From the NCBI GenBank assembly GCA_937895685.1, contig CALBMC010000056.1, forward strand, positions 1 to 8,995: DNA of 8,995 nucleotides. The letters are read 5' to 3'. This document shows, piece after piece, positions 1 through 5,615 of the stretch; position 1 is the first letter of the stretch; each line of letters opens with the position of its first letter. Under the pieces are notes generated by a model that saw only the letters and a list, made by a program, of their open reading frames with translations, made no database searches and was not told the origin of the DNA. A program made the position numbers and the translations under genes. The stretch is from an uncultured bacterium. GTDB taxonomy: Bacteria > Patescibacteriota > Minisyncoccia > Phycocordibacterales > UBA9973.

Positions 1-26
1 TTCCCTACACGACGCTCTTCCGATCT
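1..26 (+). other. Illumina TruSeq adapter remnant (not genomic)
   Basis: The first 26 bases, starting ttccctacacg and ending cttccgatct, match from memory the 3' part of the Illumina TruSeq read-1 adapter exactly. This is untrimmed library sequence at a contig end, not biology. Real sequence begins at about base 27. Confidence 0.96.
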
Positions 27-52
27 TATTTTCCATAGGTTTATTTTAACAT

Positions 53-77
53 AAAAAAGACCCCGTTAAACGAGGTC
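53..77 (-). terminator. Rho-independent terminator of the EEP hydrolase gene
   Basis: On the minus strand GACCTCGTT and AACGGGGTC form a hairpin (59-77) with one mismatch, followed by six U (plus-strand A run 53-58). The TGA stop of the gene (76-78) lies in the 5' arm, so coding end and terminator are fused. Confidence 0.85.
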
Positions 78-834
78 ATTTTACATCAAACTCAAGATAA
101 AGTGGTGCGTGGTCCGATACCACGTCGGGCATAACTTTAAAATCGAGTACACTGATCTCCGGACTAACAAAAACATAGTCTGCAAACCTACTTGGTTTTG
201 AGACCGGATAAAATCTTGTTCTTGTGTCTGTGACACCATACTCGGTAACCAAATTACGCATCCCGGTTTCCCTTTCAAAGAATTTCATACTCTCTGCTTC
301 TGGATCCAGATTGAAGTCCCCGCACAATATCACAGGACAAGCTTGTGAATTCACGAAGTCTATAAGTCGTCTGGACTGGAGAAATCTCTCTCCACAATCT
401 CCTTTACCAAAACCTTCCTTCCAGAGACCATGGAAATTGCCGACAATAATATCGCGACCATTTACATTTACTTCAGAGTATTGAAGTATCTTTTCCCTGA
501 ACTGGTTGTTATTTACATTAGCCAACCCGCTCACTATCTCTACGGGGTCAAAAAATCGGCAAGTAGTCCCATTTTTTACAATTTGATTCATACCATAGAA
601 GTCAAACCAATATGGATCGAAGCGGATCCTGTGAGATGAAAAAATACTTTCAAAAGTTTTTTCCATGTCATGCATACCCTCCCTAAAGAAGTCCTGGTCA
701 GGATCCTTTCCGAAAGCATCCTTATATGTCTCCTGCAAGCAGAAGACATCGATATTGTCTGCATAAAGTTTCAAGAAGCGAACAAAGTCTTGCCCGCAAC
801 GGCCTCCCCAAGTGTTTAGTGTTATCAGCTTCAT
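76..834 (-). CDS. Endonuclease/exonuclease/phosphatase (EEP) family hydrolase
   Basis: A 252-aa protein with the fold of DNase I, exonuclease III and sphingomyelinase, which are Mg-dependent phosphodiesterases. Family motifs appear in order: N7 in the opening LNTWGG, LQET with metal-binding E35, NFHG with H135, GDFNLD with D173 and N175, D219 in ADYVF, and the terminal SDHAPL with D241 and the catalytic H242. All expected active-site residues are present, so it should be active. The substrate (DNA, phosphoinositide or another phosphodiester) cannot be told from sequence. There is no signal peptide, so it is probably cytoplasmic. It is transcribed alone, divergently from the membrane coiled-coil gene. 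The start at 834 fits because LITLNTW is the usual first strand of the fold and the promoter lies just upstream. No Shine-Dalgarno is visible. The stop is TGA. Confidence 0.9.
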   Translation of the reverse strand: MKLITLNTWGGRCGQDFVRFLKLYADNIDVFCLQETYKDAFGKDPDQDFFREGMHDMEKTFESIFSSHRIRFDPYWFDFYGMNQIVKNGTTCRFFDPVEIVSGLANVNNNQFREKILQYSEVNVNGRDIIVGNFHGLWKEGFGKGDCGERFLQSRRLIDFVNSQACPVILCGDFNLDPEAESMKFFERETGMRNLVTEYGVTDTRTRFYPVSKPSRFADYVFVSPEISVLDFKVMPDVVSDHAPLYLEFDVK

Positions 835-852
835 ATTTCAATATTTTTTCTG

Positions 853-881
853 ATACTACAATAACCGAAACTTTCCGTCAA
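853..881 (-). promoter_or_regulatory. Promoter of the EEP hydrolase gene
   Basis: Minus strand: -35 TTGACG (876-881), a 17-bp spacer and -10 TAGTAT (853-858). The predicted start near 846 gives a leader of only about 12 nt. Confidence 0.65.
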
Positions 882-906
882 TTTTGTTTTAAATACTACC
901 TTTTTT

Positions 907-915
907 TGGTATAGT
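907..915 (+). promoter_or_regulatory. Extended -10 promoter of the membrane coiled-coil gene
   Basis: TGGTATAGT is a perfect extended -10 (TGN plus TATAGT). No convincing -35 is present at 16-18 bp. Only 7 nt separate the hexamer from the ATG at 923, so the mRNA should be leaderless or nearly so. The same TGGTATAGT occurs in the XRE gene promoter. Confidence 0.55.
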
Positions 916-922
916 ATTTGTA

Positions 923-1405
923 ATGATAAAGAAAATAAAGGACAAGAAAAAAACTCTACAAGGAGGTGCCGACAAGGCTACTCGTTGGATCGGCTCTACG
1001 TCATCTCTCATATTCCACACCATAGTTTTTGTGGGTGCTTTTTCTTTGCCTATTTTTGGAGTTGATTTCGAAACTGTCCTCCTCGTTCTAACAACCATCG
1101 TTTCTCTTGAGGCAATCTACTTGGCGATCTTCATCCAAATGAGCGTAAACAAAAACACAGCCGATATCGAAGAAATTCAAGAAGATGTTGAGGATATTCA
1201 AGAAGACGTTGAAGACATTCAAGAAGATGTTGCTGAAATTGAAAAAGACGTGGATGAAATCCAAGAAGACATCGAAGAAATTGAGGAAGAAGCAAAAATA
1301 GACGACGAAGCAGACAGGAAAACTGAGGTAATGGAAATAGAGGCTCTAAATAAAATACAAGCCATTCTATCTGAGCTAAAGAAAGAAATAGAAAACAAAA
1401 AATAA
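923..1405 (+). CDS. Two-helix membrane protein with acidic heptad-repeat coiled-coil tail (DUF1003-like)
   Basis: A 160-aa protein. After a basic N-terminus (1-20) come two hydrophobic helices, about 28-47 and 51-75, the second containing SLEAIYLAIFIQMS. This layout and the segment SLEAI..AIFI resemble DUF1003 and the small bacterial Fet4/low-affinity iron permease-like families. The assignment is from memory and no transport activity can be claimed. Residues 83-124 are six acidic heptads of the type EEIQEDV, a predicted coiled coil that should lie in the cytoplasm if both helices form a hairpin. A Lys/Glu-rich helix ends the protein. The heptads suggest oligomerisation or a partner; that is inference. 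The ATG at 923 sits 7 nt after a -10 box and no Shine-Dalgarno is seen. It is monocistronic, ending against a double hairpin. Confidence 0.8.
   Translation: MIKKIKDKKKTLQGGADKATRWIGSTSSLIFHTIVFVGAFSLPIFGVDFETVLLVLTTIVSLEAIYLAIFIQMSVNKNTADIEEIQEDVEDIQEDVEDIQEDVAEIEKDVDEIQEDIEEIEEEAKIDDEADRKTEVMEIEALNKIQAILSELKKEIENKK
1169..1294 (+). repeat. Six tandem 21-bp units encoding heptads
   Basis: Six consecutive 21-bp units encode EEIQEDV, EDIQEDV, EDIQEDV, AEIEKDV, DEIQEDI and EEIEEEA. Units 2 and 3 differ mainly at third codon positions, so the array is old enough to have drifted silently while the protein pattern was kept. Confidence 0.85.
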
Positions 1406-1428
1406 AAATCCCAACCAAAGTCGGGATT
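1402..1428 (-). terminator. Second hairpin, minus-strand terminator-like
   Basis: aatccc (1407-1412) pairs with gggatt (1423-1428), extended by ac/gt around a CAAA loop. On the minus strand it is followed by U-rich sequence, so it would back up the terminator at 1447-1473 and stop transcripts from entering the coiled-coil gene. It has no U tract on the plus strand. Confidence 0.5.
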
Positions 1429-1446
1429 CCGACACGAGGTCAAAAT

Positions 1447-1473
1447 AAAAAACCGGGCTTATGCCCGTTTTTT
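1447..1473. terminator. Bidirectional Rho-independent terminator
   Basis: cgggc (1454-1458), loop ttat and gcccg (1463-1467) are flanked by AAAAAA at 1447-1452 and TTTTTT at 1468-1473. It works in both directions for the convergent genes at 923 and 1459. The TAA stop of the minus-strand gene (1459-1461) is in the loop. Confidence 0.85.
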
Positions 1474-1983
1474 GTTGTGTTTTTTGACGAAAGCCTCTAT
1501 GTCTTTCCCCACCCAATCCGGTTCTTCAAAAAACTGAATAATTCTATCTCTCGACATTGTATTAATATCCTCGGAAAAAAACATCGTTAACAAAATAACG
1601 TCTGATTCGAACCCGGCATTTTCAAGGAGATCAACATTTTGCAAGCCAATATTTAAAAACATATTGGAAATACTGATAACGGCATCACATCCAGAAACAT
1701 ATTCAGGCTCTGGAGTTTCTTTCGTAACACCAATAATAATATTTTTGGGATTAATTTTTCTCACCTCTTCCAAAAGTGACAATATCGGCAATTCTTTAAA
1801 TCTAGAAAAACTAACTACCAAAATTATATTTTTATTTTCATCAATTTTCGCAAAAACCTCCTCAAGTCGAGATCGACTGAAAAAATCAACCTCTTCGTTT
1901 TTTCTTACCCTTGCATAATCTCTACAAAGAAAGAAAATCTCATCCTGTGAATCTCCACAGAAAAATATTTGATCTATTTTCAT
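1459..1983 (-). CDS. Unrecognised 174-aa alpha/beta protein, possibly receiver-like
   Basis: I do not recognise a named family. Hydrophobic strands alternate with amphipathic helices over residues 1-110: IDQIFFCGD, VDFFS, NIILVVSF, NIIIGVTK and DAVISIS. This resembles a Rossmann-like or CheY-type receiver fold. The usual phospho-acceptor Asp after the third strand is absent (VVSFSRF), so a pseudo-receiver is possible but unproven. The remaining 60 residues are helical and end in a basic tail (KKHNKKRA). There are no membrane segments or signal peptide. It is divergent from the methyltransferase gene across about 110 bp and convergent with the coiled-coil gene. The start at 1983 is the first ATG of the frame with strand 1 immediately after it. 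No Shine-Dalgarno is visible. Confidence 0.7.
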   Translation of the reverse strand: MKIDQIFFCGDSQDEIFFLCRDYARVRKNEEVDFFSRSRLEEVFAKIDENKNIILVVSFSRFKELPILSLLEEVRKINPKNIIIGVTKETPEPEYVSGCDAVISISNMFLNIGLQNVDLLENAGFESDVILLTMFFSEDINTMSRDRIIQFFEEPDWVGKDIEAFVKKHNKKRA

Positions 1984-2009
1984 TGTTAAACTATTTGAAT
2001 AAAAGTATC

Positions 2010-2038
2010 ACTATTGTGAAAATAAATCAAAGACAAAT
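2010..2038 (-). promoter_or_regulatory. Weak candidate promoter for the 174-aa protein gene
   Basis: Minus strand TTGATT, 17 bp, TACTTT is a plausible but weak sigma-70-type match in the divergent intergenic region. An overlapping TTGTCT-N17-TAGTGA reading is equally possible. Confidence 0.25.
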
Positions 2039-2048
2039 TGTAAGATTT

Positions 2049-2076
2049 TTGACAAAAAATAGAAATAGGTTATAGT
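2049..2076 (+). promoter_or_regulatory. Strong promoter of the methyltransferase gene
   Basis: Consensus -35 TTGACA (2049-2054), 16-bp spacer and -10 TATAGT (2071-2076), followed by AAAGAAAA. The ATG at 2093 lies 16 nt after the -10. The stretch TATAGTAAAGAAAA is identical in the XRE gene promoter. Confidence 0.8.
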
Positions 2077-2092
2077 AAAGAAAATTTTAGAA

Positions 2093-2755
2093 ATGAATAC
2101 AACAGGAGCATGCAATTATTACGACTGGTCCGCTAACATGTATGGACCGACAGAAGAGTACCTTTCTACTTTCGCCTATATTCTTATGGGTTTTCACTTG
2201 AAATTTACAAAAGAGAACAAGAAGTCAAACATTTTAGACGTAGGCTGTGGAACCGGTCTTATGCTTAAGATCGCACATAAAATGGGGTTCAAAAACATCC
2301 ATGGCATAGACGGGTCTCAGGGAATGTTGAATTGTGCAGTAGAATCAACAAACAGATTCATCCCAATAAATAATTTTCACTACCATAACTTTTGCTCTGG
2401 AAAGTGGGGTGGTGAAGGAAAAAAATTCAGTCATATCATTTCACATTCGGTAATCCCCTTCATTCCTGATTTGAATATGTTATTTGAAAACTTTTCAGAC
2501 CTTTTGGAAAAAGATGGTTTGATAAGTTTCAATTTTCTTGAAAGGGAGGAATGGGGTGGTAACCTTTTAGAGGATGAGTATGGAAAATATTCAGCAGATG
2601 AATATTATGAAAAAAATTATAAATTTTATTTAAGAAAAGAGTCTGAAGTTGTAAGTAAACTTACACAAAATTTTATAATTTTAGAATCCTGTAAATTCAC
2701 TTATTCAACAAGTGAAGAAATTCAAAATAATATAGTTGTTGCTCAAAAAAAATAA
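2093..2755 (+). CDS. Class I SAM-dependent methyltransferase
   Basis: A 220-aa cytoplasmic enzyme that should transfer a methyl group from S-adenosylmethionine. Motif I is ILDVGCGTGL (47-56), the glycine-rich SAM loop. GIDGS follows at 71-75, where D73 is the acidic residue expected to hold the ribose hydroxyls. HIISHSVIPFI is the motif IV-like strand, and the region around DGLISFNFLE fits the late strands of the fold. The N-terminus YYDWSANMYGPT resembles small-molecule methyltransferases of the UbiE/Tam type, which often begin YD..A..Y. Aromatic residues in the C-terminal half (SADEYYEKNYKFYL) may shape a substrate pocket. The substrate is unknown. It is monocistronic with a strong promoter and a terminator directly after the stop. 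Codon use is AT-richer toward the 3' half. Confidence 0.88.
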   Translation: MNTTGACNYYDWSANMYGPTEEYLSTFAYILMGFHLKFTKENKKSNILDVGCGTGLMLKIAHKMGFKNIHGIDGSQGMLNCAVESTNRFIPINNFHYHNFCSGKWGGEGKKFSHIISHSVIPFIPDLNMLFENFSDLLEKDGLISFNFLEREEWGGNLLEDEYGKYSADEYYEKNYKFYLRKESEVVSKLTQNFIILESCKFTYSTSEEIQNNIVVAQKK

Positions 2756-2776
2756 CCCGCAAATGCGGGATTTTTT
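2744..2776. terminator. Rho-independent terminator of the methyltransferase gene, bidirectional
   Basis: cccgc (2756-2760), loop aaat and gcggg (2765-2769) are followed by six T (2771-2776). The stem starts on the base after the TAA stop. An A-rich stretch on the left side (2745-2752) makes it a terminator for minus-strand transcripts too. Confidence 0.9.
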
Positions 2777-3030
2777 ATTTTTAAGTTAAGAAAGGTTTTT
2801 AAAACGAGGATCAAGCTCATACTTTAATTGAAATTTTTCAGCTATTTCGTGTGAATCCCCTTTCATCGCCCAATTATATAATATTTGACTTTTAAATTGA
2901 TATATGGTTTTATACAGAAAAGGTTACTCTACTTCCTTAATTAGTAGATATGGCGAAAATGAAGAAATTCGCCCAAAGCTTACGAAAAAAATTATTCCGG
3001 CATCGCACGTTGCGCTAAATTTTTTTAACA
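2777..3030. other. Unresolved 254-bp spacer with tiny ORFs
   Basis: No convincing full gene. It holds the 26-aa minus-strand ORF, a TTGACT at 2885-2890 without a well-spaced -10, a 66-codon plus frame from 2904 that overlaps the next gene, and a 22-codon ORF (2950-3018, starting MAKMKKFAQSLRKK) in frame with the 3031 gene but closed by TAA. Confidence 0.4.
2786..2866 (-). CDS. Possible 26-aa leaderless small protein or gene remnant
   Basis: An ORF too short for routine gene calling, starting MKGDSHEIAEKFQ and ending PRFKNLS. Three things support it: TATAAT (2873-2878 on the minus strand) ends 6 nt before the ATG as at other local starts, the codon choice looks protein-like, and the terminator at 2744-2776 also works in this direction just past its stop. 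The frame is open upstream for 18 more codons without a usual start, so it could instead be the tail of a decayed gene. No family recognised and no clear -35. Confidence 0.3.
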   Translation of the reverse strand: MKGDSHEIAEKFQLKYELDPRFKNLS

Positions 3031-3516
3031 ATGAAAAGTTTAAAAGCTATCGGGGAAAATGTTTTATTAAAAATATTTCCCGAAATTGTAGAATTTGGGT
3101 TTAAGGCAAAAACTGAATTCTTTGACAACACAATAGACATTCATCGAAGATTTGAAAATCTTTACAAAAACATTGCAAAGGATCATCGAGAAAAAAATCC
3201 AGAAATTGAAATACCTGTTCTTGCTTTAAAATTTGAAGTTTGGGGCATGGAGCTAGGTAGAGTGGACACACAGGTTGTTGGAGTAACATCTTCTAAGGAC
3301 CAACTGCTTCCAGTTGTATCACCTGGAGAGGCTTTTAATAAAAACTTAATTGACATTATCTGCAATTGTGACCGTATTAAGCAAACAAGGTTTGCTCCTA
3401 CACATTTAATTGTAGTAATAGATACCCAGGGAAAAAAATGGGCAAGACAATATCGTGAGATTTACCTTCTTGAAAAATGGCAATCTGAAGAAATATTCAA
3501 TAAGTCACATGAGTAA
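3031..3516 (+). CDS. Hypothetical 161-aa protein
   Basis: I do not recognise it. The protein has no cysteine-pair motif, signal peptide or membrane helix. It contains two helical stretches near the N-terminus (about 5-15 and 38-52) and then alternating strands, including IPVLALKFEVWGMELGRVDTQ and HLIVVIDTQGKKWARQYREI, which look like a compact alpha/beta domain. It is presumably cytoplasmic. The ATG at 3031 is chosen because the frame has a TAA at 3016-3018. No Shine-Dalgarno precedes it; a TAAATT at 3016-3021 could be a weak -10. Coding directly upstream in the same frame (2950-3018) is interrupted by that single stop, so the true N-terminus may have been longer. A strong bidirectional terminator follows. 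Confidence 0.65.
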   Translation: MKSLKAIGENVLLKIFPEIVEFGFKAKTEFFDNTIDIHRRFENLYKNIAKDHREKNPEIEIPVLALKFEVWGMELGRVDTQVVGVTSSKDQLLPVVSPGEAFNKNLIDIICNCDRIKQTRFAPTHLIVVIDTQGKKWARQYREIYLLEKWQSEEIFNKSHE

Positions 3517-3518
3517 AT

Positions 3519-3554
3519 AAAAGGTTCATTGTTAGTAACAATGAACCTTTTTTG
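3519..3554. terminator. Strong bidirectional terminator between the hypothetical gene and ychF
   Basis: A perfect stem of at least 15 bp: aaggttcattgtt (3521-3533), loop AGT, aacaatgaacctt (3537-3549), with T run 3548-3553 and A-rich sequence on the left side. It serves the convergent gene at 3031 (stop 3514-3516, 2 nt away) and read-through from ychF. Confidence 0.9.
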
Positions 3555-3620
3555 TTTTTCTAAATCTTACTAAATTTTGAACTCTACCTATCCGACTCAA
3601 GCCAATAGGCCTTCGCTGGA

Positions 3621-3655
3621 TGATTGAATTCAGAATTATATTCTGAATTCAATCA
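3621..3655 (-). terminator. 15-bp inverted repeat around the ychF stop codon
   Basis: tgattgaattcagaa (3621-3635) and its exact reverse complement (3641-3655) enclose the loop ttata, which contains the ychF TAA stop (3636-3638). No U tract follows on either strand. It may protect the mRNA 3' end or pause polymerase ahead of the terminator at 3519-3554. Confidence 0.5.
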
Positions 3656-4745
3656 CATCTCCGTCCTTCACAATATACTCCTTCCCTTCTGTTCTCACTT
3701 TTCCTTTTGCACGAGCTTCGGCATAACTTCCAGCGTCTAGTAAATCTTTCCAGAAAACAACTTCTGCGCGAATAAATTTATCTTTGAAATCAGTGTGAAT
3801 TGCCATTCCTGCCACAGGCGCCGTGCTTCCGTGCTCGATAGTCCAAGCCCGACTCTCATCTTCTCCAGTTGTGAAATAAGTTTCAAGACCAAGAAGTTTG
3901 TAGCAAGAAGAGATTAGGTCATTTATTCCATCTACCTCCCCTCCAAGTTCTCTGCGGAATGTTTCTCTCTCTTCCCCCTCAAAGTCTTTCAATTCATCTT
4001 CAATCTTTGCATCAATGAAAACATATTTTGAACCGTTTTCTTCAATAAACTTTTCAAGCTCGTGAAAATTTTCGTGATTAACTTCATTCCAATTTTCTGT
4101 TCCAGCCCGACGATTGAATCCATAAATTATTGGCTTCATTGTCAGAAGTGAAAATTGTTTTGCAATTTTTAATTCTTCAGGAGAGAAGGTTATTGTATTA
4201 GCCATCTTTTCTGACTCCAAAGTCTTTTCAATTTTTTCCAAAATGGAATCTTCAAAAACAGCTATCTTGTCTCCCTTTTTTACTTCACGAGAAATATTTC
4301 CCCGGCGTTTTGCCACGGTCTCAAGATCGGCCAGAATCAATTCATAATTAATGACCTTTATATCGCGAAGTGGGTCAACAGAACCATAAACGTGAGTTAT
4401 TTCACTTCCCCCTCCAACAATTGGGAAAAGTCTCACCATTTCAAGAATTGCATCAACTTCTCGTATGTGAGAAAGAAATTGGTTTCCAAGTCCTTCACCT
4501 TTTGACGCACCCTCTACAAGTCCAGCAATATCCACAAATTCAATAACCGCAGGGACAGTCTTGGCTGATTTAGAAAATGAAGACAAGTTCCAAAGTCTTT
4601 CATCTGGAACAGGAACAATTCCCACCGCTGGATCAATTGTACAAAAAGGATAGTTCTCAGCAGGAACACCTTTCTTTGTTAATGCATTAAAAAGCGTTGA
4701 CTTTCCAACGTTAGGCAACCCAACGATTCCAACTTGTAGCTTCAT
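3636..4745 (-). CDS. ychF: YchF/OLA1-family ribosome-associated GTPase/ATPase
   Basis: A 369-aa, full-length member of the Obg-HflX superfamily that binds the ribosome and, in characterised members, prefers ATP. Visible motifs are G1 GLPNVGKST (9-17), a switch I region with YPFCTIDPAVGIVPVPD (32-48), G3 DIAGL (72-76), the family segment GEGLGNQFLSHIREVDAI (83-100) with H93, and ITHVYGSVDPLRDI (116-129). The C-terminal TGS domain is clear: YFTTGEDESRAW, AGMAIHTDF, FIRAEVV, VKDGDVIEFRI. The G4 site, usually ANVxE or similar in YchF, reads YGFNRRAG (208-215), which should change base recognition. The start at 4745 gives the canonical MKLQVGIVGLPNVGKS. It lies 8 nt downstream of the 79-aa gene, so the two form an operon. 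No Shine-Dalgarno is visible. Confidence 0.97.
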   Translation of the reverse strand: MKLQVGIVGLPNVGKSTLFNALTKKGVPAENYPFCTIDPAVGIVPVPDERLWNLSSFSKSAKTVPAVIEFVDIAGLVEGASKGEGLGNQFLSHIREVDAILEMVRLFPIVGGGSEITHVYGSVDPLRDIKVINYELILADLETVAKRRGNISREVKKGDKIAVFEDSILEKIEKTLESEKMANTITFSPEELKIAKQFSLLTMKPIIYGFNRRAGTENWNEVNHENFHELEKFIEENGSKYVFIDAKIEDELKDFEGEERETFRRELGGEVDGINDLISSCYKLLGLETYFTTGEDESRAWTIEHGSTAPVAGMAIHTDFKDKFIRAEVVFWKDLLDAGSYAEARAKGKVRTEGKEYIVKDGDVIEFRI

Positions 4746-4753
4746 AGAAAAAA

Positions 4754-4993
4754 TTATTTAGAAGACATTAACTTCTGAAGCTCACCCTTGTGAAGCTCCA
4801 TTACTTTCATCATGGCGTGCTGTTGTGACATTCCGCTTTTAACTCGAAGTTCGATCTCTTCTCCAATCTTCTTGAAAAGCTCTGGATTTTCACTAACAAC
4901 TGTAACCAGCTTTTCTCTTACGTCAGCTGGTAAATGACCAAGTTTACTATCTATTAATTTTTTTATAAAAAATGATTTTACTCCTCCAAACAT
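4754..4993 (-). CDS. Small helical protein co-transcribed with ychF
   Basis: A 79-aa protein, mostly amphipathic helix and basic at the N-terminus (FFIKKLIDSKLGH), then acidic around ENPELFKKIGEEIELRVKSG, ending in a Met/Lys-rich helix. No cysteine, signal peptide or membrane span. I do not recognise a named family. It sits 8 nt upstream of ychF, so translation is probably coupled and a link to ribosome or translation functions is possible but only inferred. The ATG at 4993 is 6 nt after a TAATAT box, which implies a leaderless start, and an internal Shine-Dalgarno is lacking too. Confidence 0.7.
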   Translation of the reverse strand: MFGGVKSFFIKKLIDSKLGHLPADVREKLVTVVSENPELFKKIGEEIELRVKSGMSQQHAMMKVMELHKGELQKLMSSK

Positions 4994-4999
4994 AAACCG

Positions 5000-5028
5000 A
5001 TATTAGCAGAAAAAAGAGCTTTTGGCGA
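5000..5028 (-). promoter_or_regulatory. Promoter of the 79-aa/ychF operon
   Basis: Minus strand: -10 TAATAT (5000-5005) ends 6 nt before the ATG. A -35-like TCGCCA (5023-5028) sits 17 bp upstream. The mRNA would be leaderless. Confidence 0.45.
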
Positions 5029-5035
5029 GAAGAAC

Positions 5036-5057
5036 AAAAACCCCGCTTACGCGAGGG
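5036..5057 (-). terminator. Rho-independent terminator of the XRE gene
   Basis: cccc-gc and gcg-aggg (5041-5057) pair with one bulged base around loop TTAC, then U on the minus strand (A run 5036-5040). The TAA stop of the XRE gene (5047-5049) is in the loop. Confidence 0.8.
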
Positions 5058-5529
5058 TCTTAATGAACTTATTTAACTTAATAAGGTTTTTTAGGGCTTC
5101 TTTTCCTCCTTTTTTATTGAGGAGAGAATCAAGAAATTTGAGGTTGGCCTTGTCTTGTGCAGACAGGCCATTTCCGCGTTTTGCAGAAACTTTTTTGGTG
5201 GCTTTTTTAATTTTTGACGAACCACCACTCCATCCAACATGGTTCTTTTTACCAACACCCCTTTCCTTTCTTTCAATTCTTTTTTCCGCCTCCTGTAAAA
5301 ATTTTTTAAATTTCCCTTTTTCATAATTCGAAAATTTAAAAATAGCAGAAATATCAAGGGCCAAGGCTTCAGGAATGCGGTCAGATGCATTCTCATAGTT
5401 GCAGATAGCTGAGCCGTGTCTACCTATTTTTTTCCCGAATGCTTCTTGGGTGAGGCTTCTTTTAAGCCTCATTGTGTAAAAAAAGTTCAAAGGTGAACCT
5501 TCTTTAAAGGGTAGTTTTTCTATTTTCAT
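5047..5529 (-). CDS. XRE-family helix-turn-helix DNA-binding protein
   Basis: 160 aa. Residues about 13-70 form an XRE/Cro-type HTH: LNFFYTMRLKRSLTQEAFGKKIG carries the typical L-T-Q-E-x-F/L-A pattern, GRHGSAICNYENASDRIP is the recognition helix with the usual YE, and ALALDISAIF closes the domain. A very basic linker (about 75-120) with KKIKKATKKV-like runs could bind DNA non-specifically. The C-terminal 40 residues are helical and may dimerise. Likely a transcriptional regulator; its targets are not visible. The promoter is strong and a 10-bp palindrome overlaps the start codon, so autoregulation is possible. The Lar-like gene directly upstream has the same promoter hexamers. The start at 5529 is supported by promoter placement, with a 22-nt gap after the -10. 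No Shine-Dalgarno. Confidence 0.85.
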   Translation of the reverse strand: MKIEKLPFKEGSPLNFFYTMRLKRSLTQEAFGKKIGRHGSAICNYENASDRIPEALALDISAIFKFSNYEKGKFKKFLQEAEKRIERKERGVGKKNHVGWSGGSSKIKKATKKVSAKRGNGLSAQDKANLKFLDSLLNKKGGKEALKNLIKLNKFIKTLA

Positions 5530-5537
5530 AGTACTAT
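5528..5537. promoter_or_regulatory. 10-bp palindrome over the XRE gene start, candidate operator
   Basis: ATAGTACTAT is a perfect palindrome overlapping the first two bases of the ATG in the short leader of an XRE-type gene. Such proteins often bind palindromes near their own start. At 10 bp it could be chance. Confidence 0.25.
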
Positions 5538-5551
5538 TTTGGTTTTTCTTT

Positions 5552-5579
5552 ACTATACCATATAAAAATATTTAGTCAA
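5552..5579 (-). promoter_or_regulatory. Strong promoter of the XRE gene
   Basis: Minus strand TTGACT (5574-5579), 16-bp spacer, TATAGT (5552-5557), with an extended -10 TGG directly before it and AAAGAAAA after it. Confidence 0.8.
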
Positions 5580-5595
5580 AGTTAAAAAAGAAAAC

Positions 5596-5615
5596 AAAAA
5601 CCCCTTATTTAGGGG
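5596..5615 (-). terminator. Rho-independent terminator of the Lar-like gene
   Basis: cccct (5601-5605) pairs with agggg (5611-5615), followed on the minus strand by U (A run 5596-5600). The TAA stop (5605-5607) sits at the top of the stem and in the loop. Confidence 0.8.

Noticed and set aside
76..78. Possible UGA recoding (as in some CPR lineages)
   Set aside because: The TGA ending the EEP gene lies in its terminator and follows a complete domain, and no gene here has an in-frame TGA needing read-through.
1131..1443. Two long minus-strand ORFs opposite the coiled-coil gene
   Set aside because: They are antisense products of the 21-bp heptad repeats, low in complexity, and lie opposite a well-supported gene.
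2904..3104. Plus-strand 66-codon ORF overlapping the start of the 161-aa gene
   Set aside because: It overlaps the better-supported 3031 frame by 74 bp, matches no family I know and has no well-placed promoter. It might be a remnant but cannot be supported as a gene.
3560..3620. tRNA-like stretch on the minus strand with GAGTTCAAA
   Set aside because: No cloverleaf can be folded: acceptor and anticodon arms do not pair and it is too short.
5063..5396. ORFs overlapping the XRE gene on both strands
   Set aside because: Shadows of a gene with a clear HTH domain, promoter and terminator.
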